Positions 17,055 to 24,720 of a DNA stretch of 64,000 nt are shown here, piece after piece (positions within the stretch are counted from its first letter, which is position 1; each line of letters starts with the position of its first letter). This DNA comes from CALRWV02 sp943371965. GTDB lineage: Bacteria > Bacteroidota > JABWAT01. Below the pieces are notes generated by a model, which worked only from the letters and a program-made list of their open reading frames with translations, did no database searches and was not told where the DNA came from. The position numbers and the translations under genes were made by a program. The stretch covers positions 186,001-250,000 of the forward strand of contig CALRWV020000001.1 in the NCBI GenBank assembly GCA_943371965.1, in the 5' to 3' direction.

Positions 17055-20000
17055 ATGGTTCGTTTACTGTTAATTGCCATCAATTTTCTTGTTTCCTTTC
17101 CAGTCTTGTCTCAATTTCATCAACTGAATTTCAAGAGAATTGGAATTCCGCAGGGATTGTCACAAAACTCGGCAAATGCAATTATTCAGGATAAAAGCGG
17201 ATATATATGGGTTGCAACACAGGATGGTTTAAATAAATTCAATGGATATGAGTTTACTGTTTTTAAACATAAACAGAGTGATCCTACTTCAATTAGAGAT
17301 AATTTCATTTTGTCACTTTTGATTGATAAAAATGGTGATTTATGGATTGGTACATCATTTGGGCTGGATAAATTGAAATCAGGTTCAAATCAATTTGAAC
17401 ATTATTCACTCCAGAACGGGATAAGAAATAAAAAAGTTGACGAATCAATTAATTCACTGGTGCAGGATAAATACGGAAATATCTGGATAGCAACTCTTGA
17501 AGGGTTGTATATTATTAATCCTCAAACGAAAGATCTGAAATCTTACGAAACATTCATTTCTGAAAACGACTCACTTCCATCAGAAATAATTTATAAACTT
17601 TTCTCTGATCATAAACAAAACATTTGGATTGGCACAAGTAAAGGCTTGTCACATTATGATTTCAATTCAAAAGCAGTAACCAACTATTATTCTGATCCAA
17701 ATGATCAAAATTCTATTCCTTCAAATGTTGTTATTTCAATGGCTGAAGACACCTTAAATATTTTATGGATTGGTACATCAAACGGGTTGTGTTCTTTTGA
17801 TCAAAATACCGGAATTTTCCAGCGGTTTCTGAATAACCCCCAAAATGAAATTTCACTCAGCAACAATTATATATCTGCATTATTTATTGATAAATATAAT
17901 GATCTGTGGGTTGGAACCACAGGTGGTGGTTTAAACAAACTGGATCGACCAACCGGATTCTTTAATCACAATTTAAACTCAATTGATAACTTGAACAGTG
18001 TTGGTCACAACGATATTCTGTCAATTTTTGAAGATAGAACCCAGGTTTTATGGGTTGGAAGTGATGGTGGGGGACTCAGTTTATATGATGGTAAGCCTCA
18101 AAAATTCAAACATATTTTCGGTCAGGCAAATATTCCCAATTCAATTTCAAGTAATGATATCTGGTCACTTTTCAATGATTCTGAAGGTAATGTTTATGTA
18201 GGGACAAATAATGGTGGACTGAATATAATTTCAACGAATGGAACCGTTTCTGTTTTTGAAAAAAATGTACAGAATCCATTTTCAATTTCTTCCAACAGTG
18301 TTTACTCAATTCTGAAGGACAAAGCTGGAAATTTATGGCTTGGAACAGGTTCTGATCTTGATAAATTCGATTATAGATCAAAAAAAATTACCCATCATCT
18401 TGCAGAAAAACTTAATAAAAGAGTAAGTATCAGATTTTTAAAAGAAGATTCTGAAGGAACAATCTGGTGTGGTAATTCTTCAGGTTTTTTCAGCTACAAT
18501 ACCCAAACTTCTGAAATCATAGAGTTCAAAAACAATGAAGATGATTCTTCTACCATTACAGATGGGCAAGTTACTTCAATGTTAAGAGATTCAAAGAACA
18601 GAGTTTGGATTGGCACTTCATCCGGGTTGAATTTATTTGATCCATCAAGTAAAAGTTTTAAGCGTTTTGTTCATGATCCCCAAAATGCCAATTCAATTTG
18701 CTATCCGTCTGTTCAATCAATTATTGAAGATAAAAACGGAAATATTTGGTTGGGAACCGGATTGGGGCTAAGTGTTTATAATCCTTCGTCAAATCTTTTT
18801 AAATCTTACTTTGAAGATGATGGTCTTCCCAATGCATGTATTTATAATATACTCGAAGATAAAAATGGAAATTTTTGGGCAAGTACCAATAACGGACTTT
18901 CAAAGTTTGATCCATTGAAAGTTTATTCTTCAGAAAAGGGTAAAACAGTATCACTTTTTAGGAATTTTTCCCAGGAAGATGGATTGCAAAGCAACGAATT
19001 CAATCACGGCGCGGCTTTCAGATCAGAATCCGGTGAATTGTTTTTTGGCGGCATAAATGGATTTAACCGCTTTTTCCCGGATAAAATAGTCGACAATAAT
19101 TATGTCCCGCAAATCGTTATTACTGATTTTAAAATTATGGATTCACCGGCAAATTTCAGAAAAATTGGTGACAGGATAGTTTTAAACTCAACAGAAAATG
19201 TGTTTTCTTTTGAATTTGCTTCATTGGATTATACTAACCCATCTGATAACCAGTATGCCTACAAACTTGAAAATTTTGATAACGACTGGATTTATTCCGG
19301 TACCAGACGTTTTATCAGTTATACAAATCTTGATGCGGGTGACTATGTTTTCAGGGTAATTGGTTCCAATAATGACGGTACGTGGAACAATGAAGGAGCA
19401 TCCGTCAAACTGACAATTATTCCTCCTTTCTGGAAAACAAAGGCTGCTTACTTTTTTTATCTTTTTTCTGTTATTGCATTTATTTACGGAATAATCAGGT
19501 GGAGAGCATTCCGTCTTGAATCGGAAAAGCGAACCCTGGAAAAACTGGTTACAGAAAAGACATCTGAATTGAAATCAAGTTATGAACAACTCCGGAAATC
19601 ACAGGATCAACTGGTTCATACCGAAAAAATGCGTGTTATCGGACAATTGGCAAGTGGTATTGCCCATGATATCAATAATATTTTAAGTATTATTCTGGGT
19701 TCTTCTGAAATTTTGCTGAACAACTCAAATGATATTATCACACTTAAAAGGATTAATACAATCAGTAAAGCTGCAAGTGATGGTGCTACGATTATCAGGC
19801 GACTTCAGGAATTCAGCAAGCACGAATATGCACATATAACTGAAACAGTTAATTTGAATGAAATTCTGGTTGAAGTGATTGAAATGACCGCTTACCTTGT
19901 TGCTGAAAAGAAGAAAAAAGAAAATATAATTGTACTGTTCAAACATGATTTTGGAGATATTCCTTCAATCAGCGGAAATGCATCGGAACTTAGATCGGTA

Positions 20001-20741
20001 ATCACAAATATTATAATTAATGCAATCGATTCTTTTGGGAAGTCAGGCAATATTTATATAAAAACGATACGGAAAAATTCTGAAATGATTGAACTGACTT
20101 TCCGCGATGAAGGAAAGGGAATTGAAAAGGAAATTCTTGACAGGATATTTGAACCCTTTTTTACAACAAAGGGCACACGTGGAAGCGGTTTGGGCTTAAG
20201 TCAGGTTTATGGAATAATTTCAAGGCATAACGGAAACATCAATGTTGAAAGCGAATATGGTAAAGGAACACTGATTACCATCCAGATACCTGTTTCTCAA
20301 ATGGCAGAAATTGTCAGTGAAACCAATAGTACTGATTTGCAGACAGCACCTCAGCTTATCAATGAGACATTGAATATTAATCAGAAAGTTTTACTGATTG
20401 TTGAAGATGAGGCCGAAATCCGTGGGATTTATAACAATATTCTTTTGGATATGGGACATGAGCCAGTTTTTGCTGCATCAGGTGAAGAAGGTATCGAAAA
20501 GTGGAAAACGGGTAAATATGACATGATTATTTCTGATATTGGGTTACCCGGTATAAGTGGCTGGGATTTTATAAAAACTGTCCGCTCTGAAAATGATGAC
20601 ATTCCAATTTTGGTTATTACCGGTTGGGGAAATGAAATAACATCAGACCGTGTAAGCAGCAACCACATCAATAAAATAATAACCAAACCATTTAAATTTG
20701 ATCAGTTTATTAATTACGTTAATGAGCTTTTAAATATCTGA
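17055..20741 (+). CDS. Hybrid two-component system protein (Reg_prop/Y_Y_Y sensor, kinase, receiver)
   Basis: One-protein two-component system of about 1,228 residues. After a signal peptide (MVRLLLIAINFLVSFPVLSQ) comes a periplasmic sensor of about 14 Reg_prop repeats (pattern D-x-x-G-x-x-W-x-G-T-x-x-G-L) forming beta-propellers. A Y_Y_Y domain (about 690-775), one membrane helix (about 795-815), HisKA (H near 871, ASGIAHDINNILSIILG), HATPase (DEGKGIE, FEPFFTT, GSGLGLSQVYGI) and a C-terminal receiver with D1161 (MIISDIGLPGISG) follow. The C-terminal AraC-type HTH found in many Bacteroides homologues is absent, so output must pass to another protein. The start at 17055 has AGGA 5 bases upstream; the frame is open from TTG 17034. 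Confidence 0.92.
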   Translation: MVRLLLIAINFLVSFPVLSQFHQLNFKRIGIPQGLSQNSANAIIQDKSGYIWVATQDGLNKFNGYEFTVFKHKQSDPTSIRDNFILSLLIDKNGDLWIGTSFGLDKLKSGSNQFEHYSLQNGIRNKKVDESINSLVQDKYGNIWIATLEGLYIINPQTKDLKSYETFISENDSLPSEIIYKLFSDHKQNIWIGTSKGLSHYDFNSKAVTNYYSDPNDQNSIPSNVVISMAEDTLNILWIGTSNGLCSFDQNTGIFQRFLNNPQNEISLSNNYISALFIDKYNDLWVGTTGGGLNKLDRPTGFFNHNLNSIDNLNSVGHNDILSIFEDRTQVLWVGSDGGGLSLYDGKPQKFKHIFGQANIPNSISSNDIWSLFNDSEGNVYVGTNNGGLNIISTNGTVSVFEKNVQNPFSISSNSVYSILKDKAGNLWLGTGSDLDKFDYRSKKITHHLAEKLNKRVSIRFLKEDSEGTIWCGNSSGFFSYNTQTSEIIEFKNNEDDSSTITDGQVTSMLRDSKNRVWIGTSSGLNLFDPSSKSFKRFVHDPQNANSICYPSVQSIIEDKNGNIWLGTGLGLSVYNPSSNLFKSYFEDDGLPNACIYNILEDKNGNFWASTNNGLSKFDPLKVYSSEKGKTVSLFRNFSQEDGLQSNEFNHGAAFRSESGELFFGGINGFNRFFPDKIVDNNYVPQIVITDFKIMDSPANFRKIGDRIVLNSTENVFSFEFASLDYTNPSDNQYAYKLENFDNDWIYSGTRRFISYTNLDAGDYVFRVIGSNNDGTWNNEGASVKLTIIPPFWKTKAAYFFYLFSVIAFIYGIIRWRAFRLESEKRTLEKLVTEKTSELKSSYEQLRKSQDQLVHTEKMRVIGQLASGIAHDINNILSIILGSSEILLNNSNDIITLKRINTISKAASDGATIIRRLQEFSKHEYAHITETVNLNEILVEVIEMTAYLVAEKKKKENIIVLFKHDFGDIPSISGNASELRSVITNIIINAIDSFGKSGNIYIKTIRKNSEMIELTFRDEGKGIEKEILDRIFEPFFTTKGTRGSGLGLSQVYGIISRHNGNINVESEYGKGTLITIQIPVSQMAEIVSETNSTDLQTAPQLINETLNINQKVLLIVEDEAEIRGIYNNILLDMGHEPVFAASGEEGIEKWKTGKYDMIISDIGLPGISGWDFIKTVRSENDDIPILVITGWGNEITSDRVSSNHINKIITKPFKFDQFINYVNELLNI

Positions 20742-20866
20742 AATCTTGATGATCAAATTTTTACCAGTAATTGCCGGTTTAAAATCAAGAACCCATGAAT
20801 CTTGTTAAAATTTTCTTATATTGTGTTAATTTTATTCAATATAGGTCGTAAACTATCAGTTTTCTT

Positions 20867-21490
20867 ATGCAGCACTTGAAAATTCCGTTTCATGCAACTG
20901 TACTATCAAAAGACAACCATGGGATTATCCTCATGGGGAAATCCGGTTCAGGAAAAACTTCTTTAGCCTATTGTTTACTTGAAAATAACTGGAATTTGAT
21001 AACTGACTCAACCTGTTCAGTTTTCAAAAGTGAAAATATTTTTTTTGTTGAATCTGAATCGGCTGCAAAAATACTGTATTTTAAATTCCCAACCCTCTTT
21101 CCTGAGTTAAATAACCATGAATTTGGATTTGAAGAATTTTCTCCAAAACACCAGGAAATAAGATTGATTATGGATTCCAATCTTATTTTTCCGGGAAATG
21201 TTCAGGATAAAAGCGATATCAGTTTGTTTATTTTTCCACAGCTGACTGAACAGAAGAAAAGTCAACTGTTTGAGCTGTCTGTTGGTGAGGCCGTTGCTAT
21301 TTTCAGGCAGGACGCATGGAATTTGCATCATGAAAAGTATGATTTTACAGATGAAGATGAGGTCTTTATGCGCCAAATGTTTGAGCGAATCAAATGTTTC
21401 AGGCTGAATATTGGACGTGATTGGCGATTTTTCATGGATGAAGTATTTGAACTGCAAACTATAGTGAAAACTGAAATATTGTTAAAATAA
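20867..21490 (+). CDS. HPr-kinase-like P-loop protein
   Basis: A 207-residue protein resembling the C-terminal catalytic domain of HPr kinase/phosphorylase. It has the strand before the P-loop (KIPFHATVLSKDNHGIILMG), a Walker A GKSGSGKT, and after it SLAYCLLENNWNLITDST, as in the family, where a conserved Asp follows in a similar place. The N-terminal domain of true HprK is missing, and the C-terminal half diverges. No HPr or PTS gene is in view, so the substrate is unknown. It precedes a HAD-type pseudoenzyme gene by 72 bases on the same strand. Confidence 0.6.
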   Translation: MQHLKIPFHATVLSKDNHGIILMGKSGSGKTSLAYCLLENNWNLITDSTCSVFKSENIFFVESESAAKILYFKFPTLFPELNNHEFGFEEFSPKHQEIRLIMDSNLIFPGNVQDKSDISLFIFPQLTEQKKSQLFELSVGEAVAIFRQDAWNLHHEKYDFTDEDEVFMRQMFERIKCFRLNIGRDWRFFMDEVFELQTIVKTEILLK

Positions 21491-21512
21491 ACGCTGTTCA
21501 GTTAAATTGTTG

Positions 21513-21520
21513 TATTTTTG
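21513..21520 (+). promoter_or_regulatory. TATTTTTG box upstream of the HAD-like gene
   Basis: TATTTTTG lies 42 bases before the ATG at 21563, in the gap after the HPr-kinase-like gene, and matches TAnnTTTG. It suggests that the HAD-like gene has its own promoter. No clear -33 element was found. Confidence 0.35.
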
Positions 21521-21562
21521 TAAAAGATTTTTTTGAAATCCAAGAATCCGAAGGGAAAATAA

Positions 21563-22291
21563 ATGGGAAACTTTCAGGCGGTAATTTACAGCATGAGTTC
21601 TCTGATGGGGGAAGATTACGAAGACGAAAACTTGATGGAAAATCAGATTCTCATCAGTAAAAAAGAACTGAAAGATCTCCGTGACTTTCTTGGACCCCGG
21701 AAATGGCGTTCAAAAGTTATAAGAGAAGTTCAAGATGAACTGATGCTTGAACTGAAACGTGGAAAGAAAAATCATATTTGTCCCGATTTGCGAAAAATAA
21801 TTGCAAAAGTTTTGGCAAATATGGGAGCAGGAGTTCCAACTGAAGAGCTGATTGAAAGCATTGTTGAAGTTTTTAACAGACTAAGCAAGTTTGATCTTCA
21901 TGAATTTACCAGAGAAGTGCTCCATGCAGTAAATGAAAGAAATTATATTCAGGGAATTGTTTCAAATACAATAATTCCAGCCAGATATTATGCCAACGAA
22001 TTGACAAAACTTAATATCAATGAATATTTTTATACCATTATTACAAGTGCTGATGTTGGTTATTTCAAACCAAACAAAGAAGTTTTTGAATATGCAATTG
22101 AATCAATCGGAATTGAACCCAAAGACTGTACTTTTATTGCCGACGATTTGGATACAGATATTTCAGGTGCTCTTCAAATGGGAATCAGGACAATTCTGGT
22201 AAACAGATATACAACAAAACCTCAAGTTCCTGATGGTGTTCAGGTTGTTTATGGTCTAAAAGAAATATTAAACTATCTCCCACCATTGTAA
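21563..22291 (+). CDS. HAD superfamily protein lacking the catalytic aspartates
   Basis: A 242-residue HAD-fold protein. Motif II (GIVSNTI), motif III (GYFKPNKEVFEYAI) and motif IV (FIADDLDTDISGALQMGI) are clear. Motif I, normally hhhhDxDGT/VL, reads QAVIYSMSSLMGE here, so both the nucleophile Asp and the second Asp are Ser. The cap region (about 20-110) is helical. A HAD enzyme cannot form its aspartyl-phosphate without the nucleophile, so it is probably a binding or regulatory protein rather than a phosphatase. deoC follows after 12 bases, suggesting co-transcription. Confidence 0.8.
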   Translation: MGNFQAVIYSMSSLMGEDYEDENLMENQILISKKELKDLRDFLGPRKWRSKVIREVQDELMLELKRGKKNHICPDLRKIIAKVLANMGAGVPTEELIESIVEVFNRLSKFDLHEFTREVLHAVNERNYIQGIVSNTIIPARYYANELTKLNINEYFYTIITSADVGYFKPNKEVFEYAIESIGIEPKDCTFIADDLDTDISGALQMGIRTILVNRYTTKPQVPDGVQVVYGLKEILNYLPPL

Positions 22292-22303
22292 CTCCAAATT
22301 TTT

Positions 22304-23188
22304 ATGACCTCAGATTCCAAAATCATTGAAAAAATTATTCTTGATGTAATCAATGAAGAATCACATCAGGAAAAAAAAGAAACCAAATGCAATGAATCAC
22401 TGTACGGAAAATGTACGCATCATTGGGAGTGTTCTTCGCATAAACAGGATTCTGTTTCAAAAATAGTTGATGCCGGTGCATGTCGGATTGGAAACAGCCT
22501 TGGTTCATGCGATGTACTTCCAACCATAACAAGAATGATTGATCATACTTTGCTTAAGCCGGAAGCAACAAAACAACAGATTACCCAGCTCTGCAACGAA
22601 GCTGCAAAATACCAGTTTGCATCAGTTTGCATAAATCCGTCATGGGTAAGTTTGGGTGCTTCAATTCTGAAAGGTACAAAAGTTGATGTTTGTACTGTAA
22701 TTGGTTTTCCACTGGGTGCAACGTCTTCAAAATCAAAAGCATTGGAAACAAAACTGGCAATTGAAGATGGTGCCACAGAAGTTGATATGGTTATCAATGT
22801 CGGATTTCTGAAATCAAAATTGTATGATGAAGTTGAAGCTGATATCAGAGCAGTTGTTGAAGCAGCCAGCTGTTATAATGTTCTCACCAAAGTGATTCTT
22901 GAAACCTGTCTTCTTACTGATGAAGAAAAAGTAATTGCCTGTGTTCTTTCAAAAAATGCAGGAGCGAATTTTGTAAAAACTTCCACCGGATTCAATAAGG
23001 GTGGAGCAACAGTTGAAGACATTGCTTTAATGAGAAAAGTTGTTGGACCCTCAATGGGTGTGAAAGCTTCAGGCGGTGTAAGAAGCCGGGAAGATGCTGA
23101 AAAAATGGTTGCATCAGGTGCCAACCGGATTGGTGCAAGTGCTTCTGTTGAAATTGCACAGGGAAAAGTTTCAACTTCAACTTACTGA
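22304..23188 (+). CDS. deoC: Deoxyribose-phosphate aldolase with Cys-rich N-terminal extension
   Basis: Class I aldolase that splits 2-deoxyribose-5-phosphate into glyceraldehyde-3-phosphate and acetaldehyde (deoxynucleoside salvage). The TIM-barrel core runs from about 73 (TRMIDHTLLKPEAT) to 294. It has VCTVIGFPLG, EVDMVINVG, VILETCLLTDEEK, the Schiff-base K225 in FVKTSTGF and VKASGGVRS. The first ~70 residues are extra, with C29, C37, H39, H40, C43, H46, C60 and C69, which could hold a metal. The upstream gene is the HAD-like protein (12-base gap). Confidence 0.93.
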   Translation: MTSDSKIIEKIILDVINEESHQEKKETKCNESLYGKCTHHWECSSHKQDSVSKIVDAGACRIGNSLGSCDVLPTITRMIDHTLLKPEATKQQITQLCNEAAKYQFASVCINPSWVSLGASILKGTKVDVCTVIGFPLGATSSKSKALETKLAIEDGATEVDMVINVGFLKSKLYDEVEADIRAVVEAASCYNVLTKVILETCLLTDEEKVIACVLSKNAGANFVKTSTGFNKGGATVEDIALMRKVVGPSMGVKASGGVRSREDAEKMVASGANRIGASASVEIAQGKVSTSTY

Positions 23189-23227
23189 TTCAATCTGATT
23201 TAAATCTAAGTTTTTATATTACAAAAA

Positions 23228-23731
23228 ATGAAAAATCTGTTTTACGTTTTTCTTTTATTTTTTATTGTTTCATGCGGTTCATCTGAATCAACTTCGGTCG
23301 GAAATCGAGGGGTTGTAAAACCCAAACCTGAAACAGAAAAAAAATCTGAACCTGAAGTTGATTGGTCAGGAACAAGAAGTTCGGTTGAGATCAGAAAAGA
23401 AACAAAGCTTTATGGATTGGAAGATGCAACGGAATTGACAAATCCGCCAATTTCCACTGAAATTCCGAAACAAAAATTGGATAATAGTCTTACCCGGGAA
23501 AAAAAGGGATACCGCATTCAAATTTTTTCAACCAACTCCAAAAAACTGGCGGATGAAATTGTTCTTGAAGCAAAAAACATTTACCGCTACAAAGTTTATA
23601 TGAGTTTCAGTGCCCCAAACTATACAATTAGAATCGGAAATTATACAAAAATCGAAGAAGCCAGATTGGATCTTGATGGAGTTCAGGAACATTATAAAAA
23701 TGCGACTGTTGTTCCTGATTTCATCAAGTAA
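23228..23731 (+). CDS. SPOR-domain lipoprotein
   Basis: A 167-residue lipoprotein. The signal peptide and lipobox (FIVSCGSS) put the lipidated Cys at residue 16. A charged linker (about 30-90) leads to a SPOR domain at about 95-165 (KKGYRIQIFSTNSKKLADEI, YTIRIGNYTKIEEARLDLDG). SPOR domains bind denuded septal peptidoglycan, so the protein probably acts at division or cell-wall remodelling sites. It is convergent with the gene at 23736-24110, only 4 bases away. Confidence 0.85.
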   Translation: MKNLFYVFLLFFIVSCGSSESTSVGNRGVVKPKPETEKKSEPEVDWSGTRSSVEIRKETKLYGLEDATELTNPPISTEIPKQKLDNSLTREKKGYRIQIFSTNSKKLADEIVLEAKNIYRYKVYMSFSAPNYTIRIGNYTKIEEARLDLDGVQEHYKNATVVPDFIK

Positions 23732-23735
23732 ATTA

Positions 23736-24110
23736 TCAATTATCCTTCTCCAAATCCTTTATTATTATTTTCAGCACTTCCGGATCAGAAATATCGGTGT
23801 AATAAATTCCAACCAGAGTTGATGAAGACGCTTTCAATCTTACCTTACTTTTGGTTTCCTTTTGCAAATTGGTTTTATTCAACCCGAAATTGAATTTCAC
23901 CATTTTATCAAGATCATTTTTGAATTCTACATAATAGCCGATTGCCATATTGGTTTCATCAACTTTTGCAAACGCAATTCGGTAGTAAACTCTGGTGTCG
24001 TCAGCTACAGGTTTCCAATCAGACCATTGAATTTGTGCAAAAGACAGATTGTAGTTCAAAAAGAGCAGAAGTAAAACAACGCTGAATTTAATATTTATAT
24101 TTTTGAGCAT
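23736..24110 (-). CDS. Exported protein of unknown function
   Basis: A 124-residue exported protein that I do not recognise. It has a signal peptide (IKFSVVLLLLFLNYNLSFAQ, ending AQ) and a mature domain of about 98 residues made of alternating beta strands (VYYRIAFAKVDETNMAIGYY, STLVGIYYTDIS). No cysteine or catalytic motif stands out. It lies between the SPOR lipoprotein (convergent, 4 bases away) and glnB (same strand, 51 bases downstream of it). Confidence 0.7.
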   Translation of the reverse strand: MLKNINIKFSVVLLLLFLNYNLSFAQIQWSDWKPVADDTRVYYRIAFAKVDETNMAIGYYVEFKNDLDKMVKFNFGLNKTNLQKETKSKVRLKASSSTLVGIYYTDISDPEVLKIIIKDLEKDN

Positions 24111-24161
24111 ATTGAACCTCTGATTTAATAATTAACAAACTAAAACGGAGAATAAATATGA

Positions 24162-24500
24162 TTACAAAGCCTGTTCGCCGCTTTCCTCGGTTCTGATGCG
24201 GATAACATCAAAAACATCAGTCACAAATATCTTTCCATCACCAACTTCACCGGTTTTTGCATGTTCTGCAATTATCGAAACAGTTTTGTCGGTCAGTGAA
24301 TCAGATACAACCACTTCAATTTTGATTTTCGGCAAAAAATCAATTTTGTATTCTGACCCGCGGTACATTTCGGTATGGCCTTTTTGTCTTCCGAATCCCT
24401 TTACTTCCGAAACTGTAATTCCTTTAACCCCAATCTCAATTAGTCCTTCTTTGACTTCATCAAGTTTAAATGGGCGGATAATGGCTTCAATTTTTTTCAT
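24162..24500 (-). CDS. glnB: Nitrogen regulatory protein P-II
   Basis: PII signal transducer that senses ATP/ADP and 2-oxoglutarate and regulates nitrogen metabolism. The 112-residue length is typical. Visible: start KKIEAIIRPFKLDEVKEGL, the T-loop GRQKGHTEMYRGSEYKIDFL with the conserved Tyr of YRGSEY (uridylylation site in proteobacterial relatives), and the B-loop AKTGEVGDGKIFV that binds ATP. The usual neighbours amtB and glnA are not in the window, so the target is not shown by context. A TATTTTTTG sequence lies about 47 bases upstream. Confidence 0.96.
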   Translation of the reverse strand: MKKIEAIIRPFKLDEVKEGLIEIGVKGITVSEVKGFGRQKGHTEMYRGSEYKIDFLPKIKIEVVVSDSLTDKTVSIIAEHAKTGEVGDGKIFVTDVFDVIRIRTEESGEQAL

Positions 24501-24720
24501 TTTTATTCCCTTACTGAACTAATTTACTTATTAAGTATTGTTAAAACAAAAAATACATTAAATAAATAATGTAAAAAATTGTCATGGCGTAATTATGTTT
24601 AGTTTTGTTTTATTGGTTTCCAATTTCTCATTCCTTTAAGTTAGAATTCAACTTTTGAAATTTATTCTGCATAAAAGTATGTTGCAGTAAATAAACAAAA
24701 TTTTGACATTAAAACATATT

